DNA of 64,000 bases, from contig NZ_LNQS01000010.1 in NCBI RefSeq assembly GCF_001513785.1, positions 62,001-126,000 of the forward strand, read 5' to 3'. A program made the position numbers and the translations under genes. Shown here piece after piece: positions 17,360 through 24,929 of this stretch; position 1 is the first letter of the stretch; every line of letters begins with the position of its first letter. Origin of the DNA: Rheinheimera sp. EpRS3. Lineage in GTDB: Bacteria > Pseudomonadota > Gammaproteobacteria > Enterobacterales > Alteromonadaceae. The notes below the pieces were generated by a model that saw only the letters and a list, made by a program, of their open reading frames with translations, did not search any database and was not told the origin of the DNA.

Positions 17360-17758
17360 ATGACAACTGCTTTATATGCCGCAATACTCGGCCTGTTCTT
17401 TCTGGTGCTGAGTGTTAACGTGGTGGCGAAGCGCCGCCGTTTTCAGGTAGGTATAGGCAGCAAAGGTGAACTGTGCCTGGAGCGCGCTATCCGGGTACAT
17501 GCTAATTTTGCTGAGTATGTACCCTTTGCCCTGTTGTTAATGTTTCTGGCCGAGTACAGCGGTTTAGCTCCGCTGTATCTGCATATTTTAGGTATTACGC
17601 TGCTATTGGCCCGGTTAAGCCATGCCTGGGGCGTGCGTCAGTTAAAAGAACCGTTTAAATTTCGTGTATTTGGCATGTTGCTGACATTCGGCGTTATTAC
17701 CCTGGCTGCGTTGGCCATTATTATGCTGTACTTTATGCGCCTTTATATAGCCGGGTAA
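17360..17758 (+). CDS. MAPEG family membrane protein
   Basis: A 132-residue protein with four membrane helices and the conserved MAPEG block (ERAIRVHANFAEYVPFALLL). It has the E-R...H-x-N-x-x-E signature used to bind glutathione in the eukaryotic members (microsomal glutathione transferases). Bacterial forms such as YecN lack a settled role. TGAGGA before the ATG supports the start. Downstream the spacing to the RIO kinase gene is 83 bases, so the two may be transcribed separately. Confidence 0.88.
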   Translation: MTTALYAAILGLFFLVLSVNVVAKRRRFQVGIGSKGELCLERAIRVHANFAEYVPFALLLMFLAEYSGLAPLYLHILGITLLLARLSHAWGVRQLKEPFKFRVFGMLLTFGVITLAALAIIMLYFMRLYIAG

Positions 17759-17841
17759 CCGGTGGTGGTACAGCAATTATTTTCAGGCCAAGCCCCCCTG
17801 CAGCTATTTCTATGCGCCGTTAACTAAGGTATAACGGCGCA

Positions 17842-18693
17842 ATGAAAATACCGAAACGTATTCAGCCGCTGGTCGACGAAGGTCTGGTGGATGAAGTAAT
17901 ACGCCCGCTGATGAGCGGCAAAGAAGCTTCTGTGTATATTGTGCGCTGCGGCGAGGATATCCGCTGCGCCAAAGTGTATAAAGAAGCCGACAAACGCAGC
18001 TTTAAGCAAGCGGTGTTATATCAGGAAGGCCGTAAAGTACGCAGTACCCGCCGCGCCCGCGCGATGGAAAAAGGCTCTAAGTTTGGCCGTCAACAGCAGG
18101 AAGAAAGCTGGCAGAATGCCGAAGTAGATGCGCTGTTTAAACTGGCTAAAGCCGGTGTCCGTGTGCCGCAACCCTATGGCTGTTACGACGGCGTATTGCT
18201 AATGGAACTGGTATGCGACGACGAAGGCATGGTAGCGCCCCGTTTAGCTGATGTGGCAATGGATGCCGACTTAGCCATAGCCGATCACGCCACCATGTTG
18301 CACTATATTGTTATTATGTTGTGCGAAGGCCTGGTGCATGGCGATTTATCCGAATTTAACGTGCTGGTGGATGACCACGGCCCGGTAGTAATTGACCTGC
18401 CGCAAGCGGTGGATGCCGCCGCCAATAACAATGCCAAATGGATGTTTTGCCGCGATGTAAACAATATGCGCGACTATTACGGCCAGTATGCCCCGGCACT
18501 ACTTAGCACCCAATACGCCGAAGAAATCTGGGCGCTGTATGAAGCCGGTGAACTACACCCGGAAGTAGAGCTAAGCGGCGAATTTATTGCTGATACCAGC
18601 GAAACCGACGTCGACGCCGTATTAGAGCAAATAAAAGCTGCCTTTGCCGAAGCTGAAGAGCGCAAAGCCCGTTCACTTGAGCAAGACGATTAA
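17842..18693 (+). CDS. RIO1-type serine protein kinase
   Basis: A 283-residue RIO kinase. The ATP-binding loop is MSGKEASVYIV, the catalytic lysine is in CAKVYKE, and the hinge region is VLLMELV. The catalytic loop is HGDLSEFNVLV, with the metal-binding IDLPQAV in place of DFG. These are the diagnostic RIO motifs, and the length and ends match the PA4780 group of gammaproteobacterial RIO kinases. It is preceded by a weak ribosome site. The physiological target in bacteria is unclear. The acidic C-terminal helix (AFAEAEERKARSLEQDD) is typical of this branch. Confidence 0.92.
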   Translation: MKIPKRIQPLVDEGLVDEVIRPLMSGKEASVYIVRCGEDIRCAKVYKEADKRSFKQAVLYQEGRKVRSTRRARAMEKGSKFGRQQQEESWQNAEVDALFKLAKAGVRVPQPYGCYDGVLLMELVCDDEGMVAPRLADVAMDADLAIADHATMLHYIVIMLCEGLVHGDLSEFNVLVDDHGPVVIDLPQAVDAAANNNAKWMFCRDVNNMRDYYGQYAPALLSTQYAEEIWALYEAGELHPEVELSGEFIADTSETDVDAVLEQIKAAFAEAEERKARSLEQDD

Positions 18694-18784
18694 CACTTTA
18701 GCCTGAATCCGGGTCAATAAAGCTGTTGCCTGCCAATGCATTTATGTTTAGCTTAAACAATGTATTTAGCCGCAGGACTCCCTT

Positions 18785-19585
18785 TTGCAGCAGGCCCGTT
18801 TTCTTACCGACCAGCGTTTAATTAATACTACAGACTACCTTAGCGCTGCAGAGCGCTACCGTGGCCTGTTGCTATGCCCACTGTGTGGTGAAAAAGCCTG
18901 GTTTATTAAAGCGGTTAACAGCGACAGCATAAACCGTGCTGCCTGCTTTGGCTCGCACCACCAGGACGGTTGCGACGCAGCCACCTTGCGCCTGAACACA
19001 GAAGATGAAGCAAGCCCGGGCCATAAAGCGGATACCGTACGTGAACCCAGCGCGCGATATGCCCCGGCCGGTTTATGGCAGAGTATTAAAGCGCCGCAAC
19101 TGGGCGGCAGCAACGGCTATGACGTTAACAGTGCGCTGCGCCAGTTATTAAGCCATTTATGCCGCAATGCGGACTTTGCTGCGCAAGGTCAGAAATTACA
19201 GCTACTGGCCGCCTCCGGCCGTGAGCTGATGGCCGGTAAACTGGCCGATTATGTAGTGCATGTGAATGATATCAGCGATAAGCATTTAGAGGCGTTGTAT
19301 ATTTTTTGGGGCCGGATCAACAACGTTAACGAGCGTGAATTTGACAATCCGGAAGACGACGAGCTGTGGCTGAATATCGGCGACTACCGCAAAGAGCCCA
19401 GTGTTTTTATCGACGCAGATCTGCGCCGCAGCCTGGTAAAACGCTTTAACCTGGCCGACCTGGATGCGCTAAGCGGTGCCGACTTTATTCTGCTGGGCCA
19501 TGCCGGTAAATCGGCACATGGCAAATTTACCCTGCATATTGCCATGAGCAAATACATTGCTTTTCGGCTGTATGGTATTGCTTAA
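18785..19585 (+). CDS. Hypothetical protein with an N-terminal zinc-ribbon-like motif
   Basis: The protein has 266 residues from a TTG at 18785, 7 bases after AGGA. The N-terminal part carries CPLCG (C31, C34) and, 20 residues later, CFGSHHQDGC (C54, C63), which could form a zinc-binding knuckle. The rest is a soluble alpha-beta domain with no membrane part (DISDKHLEALYIFWGRINN, then DYRKEPSVFID and FILLGHAGKSAHGKF). I do not recognise the family. It is convergent with, and overlaps by 4 bases, the end of the lipoprotein-like gene of the putative effector pair. Confidence 0.65.
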   Translation: MQQARFLTDQRLINTTDYLSAAERYRGLLLCPLCGEKAWFIKAVNSDSINRAACFGSHHQDGCDAATLRLNTEDEASPGHKADTVREPSARYAPAGLWQSIKAPQLGGSNGYDVNSALRQLLSHLCRNADFAAQGQKLQLLAASGRELMAGKLADYVVHVNDISDKHLEALYIFWGRINNVNEREFDNPEDDELWLNIGDYRKEPSVFIDADLRRSLVKRFNLADLDALSGADFILLGHAGKSAHGKFTLHIAMSKYIAFRLYGIA

Positions 19586-20010
19586 AAGCAGCGTAAAGAC
19601 CCGGGCAGTAAAGTTTTGCTGTCTGCCGTTAAGTAAAATGCTGTCATAGAGCTGGAAATAAATTCGCCTTGTGCATCTTGCTCCTGCAGCTCTATTTTGC
19701 AGTCCCATACCGGTTGCAGCTGGCCGTTTTCCTGCTCAAATTTTGAAGCCGCGCAGGATGACTTTACACTAACGTTATTATCGCTGGCATAACTCACCGA
19801 TAAATTAGTGGCAAAATGCTGGCCCAGTGTCAGGCTTTGCGCCGGGTTGGCAGCAGAGGTTTGCTGGCAATTTGGCTCGCTGTTTAACGGTAATGCCATG
19901 TGCTGCATAAACACCTGAAACACCTGCTCTGCCGAGGGCGGCGTTACAGCCGCGGATCCGGCACAAGCGCAAGTGGTAAACAACAGCACAAGCAAAGCGA
20001 CATTTTTCAT
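19582..20010 (-). CDS. Small exported protein, possible immunity partner
   Basis: A 142-residue protein with a signal sequence (MKNVALLVLLFTTCACAGSA). Cleavage could be by signal peptidase I after the alanines, or at a poor lipobox. The mature part is mostly beta strands with four cysteines (EPNCQQ, KSSCAAS, VWDCKIE, SLRCF), as in disulfide-bonded periplasmic proteins. Its ATG overlaps the stop of the upstream cysteine-peptidase-like gene by 4 bases (20007-20010). A cytosolic hydrolase gene with a tightly coupled periplasmic partner is the usual layout of amidase effector and immunity genes. No similarity to a known immunity family is seen. Confidence 0.6.
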   Translation of the reverse strand: MKNVALLVLLFTTCACAGSAAVTPPSAEQVFQVFMQHMALPLNSEPNCQQTSAANPAQSLTLGQHFATNLSVSYASDNNVSVKSSCAASKFEQENGQLQPVWDCKIELQEQDAQGEFISSSMTAFYLTADSKTLLPGSLRCF

Positions 20011-20513
20011 ATAAATTTACCGTAATAAAATTCAACCGTAGTGCCTGCAGTTCTGTAGGCGTTAGTAAACTTAACTTTAAACGCTTCCAGCGTGTCGGCC
20101 ACAACCTTGTTGCCGGTATTGCTGTAATTCCACACCTTACCGTGTGACAAAATACCAATGTGCTTGCGCGGGTGGTTACCCATCACCAACGAGCCGCCAA
20201 CCTTGCTAACATTAGATGCCAGCGTAACGAAAATCAGGCATTCCGTCATCGCGGCGCTTTTATCCTCCAGCAAGCCGGTTTGTTGTGAGCGTTTAAAAAT
20301 ATCGTCTACCCGGATAGTGGCACCAGCCTCGGCTTTCTGTTTATCGTCCCAGGTAAAGTTTTTACAGGTTGGTCCCGCAAATTCATAGCCCATAACATGA
20401 GAAACAAAGTGCGCGCAGTGGTTTTGGCCATTATTCTGGCCAAGGCTAAACGAACAAAGGTAGCTGATATGCTGATTAAGATTGTTATCAATATCGGTTG
20501 GAACTTGAGACAT
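20007..20513 (-). CDS. Cysteine-peptidase-fold protein, possible cell-wall amidase effector
   Basis: A 168-residue protein without signal peptide. C33 opens a helix in QNHCAHFVSHVMG, like the nucleophile helix of NlpC/P60 and Tae-type amidases. H118 lies at the start of a strand in RKHIGILSHGKVWNYS, which suits the catalytic histidine. The length matches small type VI amidase effectors (Tae), which lack a signal because they are delivered by the secretion machine. AGGAG is 9 bases before the ATG. The partner gene downstream would be the immunity protein. No VgrG, PAAR or other secretion genes are in the window, so this would be an orphan effector; a simple peptidase remains possible. Confidence 0.55.
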   Translation of the reverse strand: MSQVPTDIDNNLNQHISYLCSFSLGQNNGQNHCAHFVSHVMGYEFAGPTCKNFTWDDKQKAEAGATIRVDDIFKRSQQTGLLEDKSAAMTECLIFVTLASNVSKVGGSLVMGNHPRKHIGILSHGKVWNYSNTGNKVVADTLEAFKVKFTNAYRTAGTTVEFYYGKFI

Positions 20514-20807
20514 GCCTCAGATCTCCTGCAAATGTGCGCCGCTACTGCTAAAACCGACACTAAAGCCAAATTGAAAGTTAAACAAAAGGTTAAATTTAGT
20601 TTTAAAAAATATAGTATCAGCTGGTATTTTTCAAGCGTAAAAACCACTATTAATAAAAACTTATTAATTAGCTTTTTTAGCTAAATTTTGGCTAAAAATA
20701 TTACCACCGCAATGTGTAAAACACTAAAGAAGTTAATTTTCAATAAGTTAATCTTGGCAAAGCTTTTGCAAAACCTATGGCAACCTAACTATAAAAAGGA
20801 CACCACC

Positions 20808-21470
20808 ATGAAATTATCCCAAATTGTTGCCACTGTGAGTTTAGTTATTGCTTCAGGTTGCTTTGTTAATGCTTATGCCGCTGAGCATGGCAGTATTGAC
20901 AAAGTACTGGGCTCAGCTTCTGTGGGAACTAACGAACACTATGACGATATTTCGCTGGTAAATGGCAGTGTTAAAATGGCCAGTAACAGCAGTGCCAAAA
21001 GCGTTTCTACCGTTAATGGCAGCATTGAGCTGCGCGATAACGTAAAGCTGCACAGCGCCAGCACCGTAAACGGCAGTATTGAAAGCGGCAGCGGCTTGCA
21101 GGTAGCAGATGAACTAAGCACCGTTAACGGTAAAATTTTAGCCGGTAGCAATGCGATAATTGGTGGCAATGTTACCACTGTGAATGGCGATATTGTGCTG
21201 GATAACAGCAACGCAAACCGCGATGTAACAACGGTAAATGGTGATATTAAACTAACCGGCAATACAGTGGTAAAAGGTGATGTGGTATACAAACCTCGTG
21301 GTAAGAAAAAAGCCTTTTTTGGCTGGAATAATGACAACAAGCCAACACTGTATATCGGCGCTGATGTAGTAGTAGAGGGCAATATTATTCTGCAGCAAGA
21401 GGTTGAGCTACAGATTGAAAACCCGGCGATGCAGGCTAAAGTGGTAACACAGATTAACGACGGCCGTTAA
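20808..21470 (+). CDS. Exported beta-solenoid repeat protein
   Basis: The protein has 220 residues from the ATG at 20808 (AAAAGGA before it). A signal peptide ends near NAYA (about 25). The body contains six VNG(S/D/K)-I repeats with an 18-19 residue period between DNA positions 20958 and 21250, each with a hydrophobic strand and a VTTVNG or STVNG turn. This is the pattern of a right-handed beta-solenoid such as DUF4097 or bactofilin-like proteins. A lysine-rich loop (PRGKKKAFFGW) precedes the capping strand. The role, possibly structural or adhesive in the periplasm, is inferred. A long A+T-rich leader region lies upstream. Confidence 0.7.
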   Translation: MKLSQIVATVSLVIASGCFVNAYAAEHGSIDKVLGSASVGTNEHYDDISLVNGSVKMASNSSAKSVSTVNGSIELRDNVKLHSASTVNGSIESGSGLQVADELSTVNGKILAGSNAIIGGNVTTVNGDIVLDNSNANRDVTTVNGDIKLTGNTVVKGDVVYKPRGKKKAFFGWNNDNKPTLYIGADVVVEGNIILQQEVELQIENPAMQAKVVTQINDGR

Positions 21471-21527
21471 CCGGTAAGCGGCGGTATGTTTATCGCCGCT
21501 GCTCTGGTTTATCCAAATTGCTATGGT

Positions 21528-21791
21528 TTAGCGTTTAACACCACACTTTAATCCTGGATTATGTTCAGCCACTGGCACCGGCTCGATACATTTGCAAAAG
21601 CTGTCGCGATGGCTGCAGCGCTTAATGCGCTGCCAGCCCAGCAACACACCACGGCGCAGGCCAAAACGTTCAATGGCGGTGTAAGTATAGGCAGAGCAGC
21701 TGGGTTCAAAGTTGCAATCAATACCAAACCAGCGCTTTCCTCCACCGCTGCTACGGTAACGCTGTATTGCCCCTAGCAGCAGCCGTTTCAC
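21528..21791 (-). CDS. yidD: YidD membrane protein insertion efficiency factor
   Basis: An 87-residue protein with the full YidD pattern: IQRYRSSGGGKRWFGIDCNFEPSCSAYTYTAIERFG then RRGVLLGWQRIKRC, including the PSCSxYT core and two further cysteines at the end. The family binds near the membrane and helps YidC insert proteins. It usually sits between rnpA and yidC. Here it is alone with the DUF4177 gene immediately upstream (1 base apart), so it is a displaced or second copy. It is shorter by an amphipathic start than some homologues. The core residues are intact. Confidence 0.88.
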   Translation of the reverse strand: MKRLLLGAIQRYRSSGGGKRWFGIDCNFEPSCSAYTYTAIERFGLRRGVLLGWQRIKRCSHRDSFCKCIEPVPVAEHNPGLKCGVKR

Positions 21792-21792
21792 T

Positions 21793-22011
21793 TTAGCGGG
21801 CCAACGTTACGATCATGGCTTCACGGCTCCAGAACAACCAGAACCGCTTGTGCTCAATCACCTGAAACACAACCTGCCAGCCCTGTGCAGCCTGTGCATT
21901 GAGCTCTGCCTCAACTTTTTTTAACGGCAAACCCGAGGCACCGAAAAATATAGTGCCACAGCCACCTTCAGCGATATGGATTACTCTGTATTCTTTAAAC
22001 TGTGTCGCCAT
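21793..22011 (-). CDS. DUF4177 family small protein
   Basis: A 72-residue soluble protein starting MATQFKEYRVIHIAEG. The pattern YRV..., then a helix ELNAQAAQGWQVVFQV and a last strand EAMIVTLAR, is that of DUF4177, where the helix plus GW turn packs on a small sheet. The function of the family is unknown. It ends one base before the start of yidD, so both are probably on one transcript. A membrane-spanning LytTR regulator gene follows on the same strand upstream, 41 bases away. Confidence 0.75.
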   Translation of the reverse strand: MATQFKEYRVIHIAEGGCGTIFFGASGLPLKKVEAELNAQAAQGWQVVFQVIEHKRFWLFWSREAMIVTLAR

Positions 22012-22052
22012 AGTATGTCGCCCTTAATATTATTAATGTGGGTTAAAGTTCT

Positions 22053-22943
22053 TCAATTCACTGCATCGGGTTGTAATGCGGCCCTGAATGCGTCTTTAAA
22101 ACGACGTGACAGCGCCAGTTGCTGGCCGCTTTTAAGCAAAATATCACCATCGCCGCTGCTGTCGTAGCTAATGCTGTCTATCGCATTATGGTTTACCGCC
22201 AAACTGCGATGAATACGGCTAAAACCTTTGCTGCTAAGTTGAGCCAGTGTATTGCTTAACGTAGCGCGCAGCGGATAAATACGGCCTTTGCTGTGCAGGT
22301 TAACGTAATTACCGCTCGCTTCCAGCCATTCAATATCCTCTACCCGGATCAAAAACTCTTTATCCAGCTTTTTTACCAGAAAATGCTCCGGCGCTTTAAC
22401 TGGCTGTGTTGCAACGCTCTCTTCAGCATTATCTAACTGATGCGCTTCACCTTTGATACGGCTGTAAACAAACTGCGCCAGCTGATAACTCAGTAAAAAG
22501 AACAGATAACCCCAGGCATCTTTACGGTATTCGTAGAAAAACTCGCGCAGCAGCGGGCCAAAGTTGTAATTGCCCCCCTGCCAGTGATAAATCAGCTCAC
22601 GCAGGCCTACCATAATGGCCACATGGCAAACAGAAAACACCAGGCTGCCGGTTAAGTGCAGCAATAGCTGGCGGCGTATGCCACTTAGTTGCAACGGGTG
22701 GCGGCTAAACCACCAGAACAGCAGCGGACAAAGCAGCAAAGTACTTACCGCACTGCTGTATTCCCACACTATGGGCTCCCACAACTGCAGCGTATTGTTG
22801 CTGCTTCTGCTGTGCTCCATCCAGACAGAGCTGGCATTAATAGCCGCATTAATAAAAAAATACACTATTAGCAGCAGATAGCTGAATAATTGCGGATGCT
22901 GATCAAACCGCTCAAACAGACTTTTTGTTTTACCGCTCGTCAC
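22053..22943 (-). CDS. Membrane-bound LytTR transcription regulator
   Basis: A 296-residue protein with four membrane helices in the first 165 residues (FSYLLLIVYFFINAAINAS, VSTLLLCPLLFWWF, HLTGSLVFSVCHVAIMVG, DAWGYLFFLLSYQLAQF) and a LytTR DNA-binding domain at about 190-290. The latter shows IEWLEASGNYVNLHSKG, LSNTLAQL and FSRIHRSLAVNHNAIDSI, which are typical. Such one-component regulators sense something at the membrane and bind direct-repeat sites. It is divergent from an acyltransferase gene 105 bases away, its likely target, though I see no clear 21-bp direct repeat there. Confidence 0.85.
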   Translation of the reverse strand: MTSGKTKSLFERFDQHPQLFSYLLLIVYFFINAAINASSVWMEHSRSSNNTLQLWEPIVWEYSSAVSTLLLCPLLFWWFSRHPLQLSGIRRQLLLHLTGSLVFSVCHVAIMVGLRELIYHWQGGNYNFGPLLREFFYEYRKDAWGYLFFLLSYQLAQFVYSRIKGEAHQLDNAEESVATQPVKAPEHFLVKKLDKEFLIRVEDIEWLEASGNYVNLHSKGRIYPLRATLSNTLAQLSSKGFSRIHRSLAVNHNAIDSISYDSSGDGDILLKSGQQLALSRRFKDAFRAALQPDAVN

Positions 22944-23048
22944 ACTGTGCCACCTGTTATCCCCAAACGCCGCCGGTCAGTCATTCTGCGGTTTCTCATG
23001 CTAGTGCAGCAACGCACTATAGCGCAACAGCAATAACGGAGCACAACA

Positions 23049-24269
23049 ATGACAACCACACCTTATCAGCGCCACTACGACCTGGACTGGCTGCGCACCC
23101 TGGCATTTGGCCTGCTGATTTTGTATCACATTGGCATGTACTATGTAGCCGACTGGGGCTGGCATATTAAAAGTGACGTAACCAGCGAAGCACTGCAAAA
23201 CCTGATGATCTTAACCAACCAATGGCGTATGTCGCTGTTGTTTTTTATCAGCGCCATGGCGCTAGCCTTGGCGCAACAACGCAGCAGCCGGGTCAGCCTG
23301 CTTGGCCTGCGCAGTAACCGTTTACTTATTCCACTGCTGTGCGGCATGTTTATTGTGGTCGTGCCGCAGGTATATTTTGAAGCTTTATCGCAGCAATTAA
23401 TTGAACCGGGTTATCTGAGCTTCTGGTGGCAGTATATTAACCCCAATACAGAGCTATTAAGGGATCATCACAGCCCTATTGGCCTGCTAACCTGGAACCA
23501 TCTGTGGTTTTTGCCGTATTTATGGTGCTACAGCGTGCTGGTGTTGCTGGGCGCGCCACTACTAAACGCGCTGGCTAGGTTACTGCAGCCACTGCCCGGT
23601 AGCATTGCTTTGCTGCTGGTGATGGCTGCGCTGATCACCGCCTGGATGTTATTAAAGCAGGCCTACCCGTCCAGCCATGCGCTGGTTGATGACTGGTATA
23701 ACCATGCCAAATACTTCGTGGTGTTTATTGCCGGTTATCTATTTGCACTGCAGGGTAGCTGGTGGCAAAAAGTCATTTCGGTACGACGCGCCTTGTTAAT
23801 CTGCGCGCTTATCAGCTACGGCCTGATTATTGCCGACCGCGAAGGGTTACTCGATAGTATTCCTGCCAGCTTTGGCGAATCTGTTAGCGGGCGCATACTG
23901 ATAGGCCTGGTGTTGGCATTAAATCACTGGGGCTGGATATTAGCATTGATCGGCTACGCTGGCCGCTACCGGAACCGGCCAAGCAATAAGCTGGATAAAC
24001 AGGGTAACCTGCTGCGTTATGCCAATAACGCTATCTTGCCCTGGTATATGCTGCACCAAACACTGATTATCGTATTTGCCGTCTGGCTAAAACCGCTGGC
24101 GTTGCCGGTGGGCATCGAAGCCGTGCTGTTAATTATTCTGACCTGTCTTGGTTGTTGGGCAGGTTATGAGCTGGTAAAACGCTTCTGGCTCAGCCGCTGG
24201 CTGTTTGGTTTAAAAGTGAAGCTACCCTCAGTTAACCAGAAACCGCAGACCTTACAGCAAGCCGATTAG
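23049..24269 (+). CDS. Membrane acyltransferase (acyltransferase 3 / OpgC type)
   Basis: A 406-residue protein with about ten membrane helices. It begins with the family block YDLDWLRTLAFGLLILYHIGMYY, where the histidine is the conserved one of O-acyltransferases. Further signatures are LLFFISAMALALAQ, FLPYLWCYSVLVLLGAP and NNAILPWYMLHQTLIIV near the end. The family moves acetyl or succinyl groups to sugars such as periplasmic glucans or O-antigen. ACGGAG lies 8 bases before the ATG. Its last 18 bases overlap the end of the convergent response-regulator gene. The divergent LytTR regulator is probably its controller. Confidence 0.85.
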   Translation: MTTTPYQRHYDLDWLRTLAFGLLILYHIGMYYVADWGWHIKSDVTSEALQNLMILTNQWRMSLLFFISAMALALAQQRSSRVSLLGLRSNRLLIPLLCGMFIVVVPQVYFEALSQQLIEPGYLSFWWQYINPNTELLRDHHSPIGLLTWNHLWFLPYLWCYSVLVLLGAPLLNALARLLQPLPGSIALLLVMAALITAWMLLKQAYPSSHALVDDWYNHAKYFVVFIAGYLFALQGSWWQKVISVRRALLICALISYGLIIADREGLLDSIPASFGESVSGRILIGLVLALNHWGWILALIGYAGRYRNRPSNKLDKQGNLLRYANNAILPWYMLHQTLIIVFAVWLKPLALPVGIEAVLLIILTCLGCWAGYELVKRFWLSRWLFGLKVKLPSVNQKPQTLQQAD

Positions 24270-24929
24270 CCGATGCTTATAGAGCTTACCCACTTTAACC
24301 TGCTGCTCACCATCCAGCCGTAGCAGCTCATGCTCTACGGCTAAAACTTTGTCTTTATTAATCACAAAGGATTTATGTACCTGCACAAACTGCTGGCCCG
24401 GTAGCTGTTGCAGCAATCGCTTTAAGGTGCTGTTAACCAGGGTCATCTGTTCACCTTGCCATACTTTGACATAGTTGCCGTAGGCCTCGAACAGGCTGAT
24501 GTTATTCAGCAGGAACTTACGTTTTTCCCGGTCGACTTTCAGCACTATATAAGGCTCTGCCGGCAGTTTGGTGCTGGTAATGCGCCGCCGCACTTTGTTA
24601 AGGGCCGCAAACAGCCGCTCAGCACCAACCGGCTTTAACAGATAATCGACCACATCCAGTTCAAAACCTTCCAGCGCATACTCTTTATAGGCACTGATAA
24701 TAATCACCGCCGGCCGGTTGTGCAGCACCCTAAGCAGCTCAATACCACTAAGCGCCGGCATATTAATATCCAGCAAGAGTAAATCTACCTGCTGCTGCGC
24801 CAGATAGCGCAGCGCCTCTGTCGCGTTGTAGCAGCTGGCCAGCACGCTAATATCGTCACAGCCCTGCAGGTGATGCTTAATTACCTGATGCGCCAGCGGC
24901 TCATCATCAATGATTAGCGTCTTTAACAC
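24252..24929 (-). CDS. LytR/AlgR-type response regulator
   Basis: A 225-residue regulator from a GTG at 24929, with GGAG upstream; it overlaps the kinase stop by a few bases. The receiver domain has the acidic pair IIDDEP, phospho-acceptor D54 in LLLLDINMP, and K in DYLLKPV. The LytTR domain fills about 130-225 (ISLFEAYGNYVKVW, STLKRLLQQL, FVQVHKSFVINKDKVLAVE). The kinase gene is directly upstream. The divergent ABC transporter operon has a LytTR-type direct repeat in its control region, so the pair probably controls it and itself. Confidence 0.9.
   Translation of the reverse strand: MLKTLIIDDEPLAHQVIKHHLQGCDDISVLASCYNATEALRYLAQQQVDLLLLDINMPALSGIELLRVLHNRPAVIIISAYKEYALEGFELDVVDYLLKPVGAERLFAALNKVRRRITSTKLPAEPYIVLKVDREKRKFLLNNISLFEAYGNYVKVWQGEQMTLVNSTLKRLLQQLPGQQFVQVHKSFVINKDKVLAVEHELLRLDGEQQVKVGKLYKHRLIGLL

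Noticed and set aside
23049-24269. LytTR direct repeat in front of the acyltransferase gene
   Set aside because: I looked for two half sites 21 bases apart between 22944 and 23048 and saw none that were convincing.
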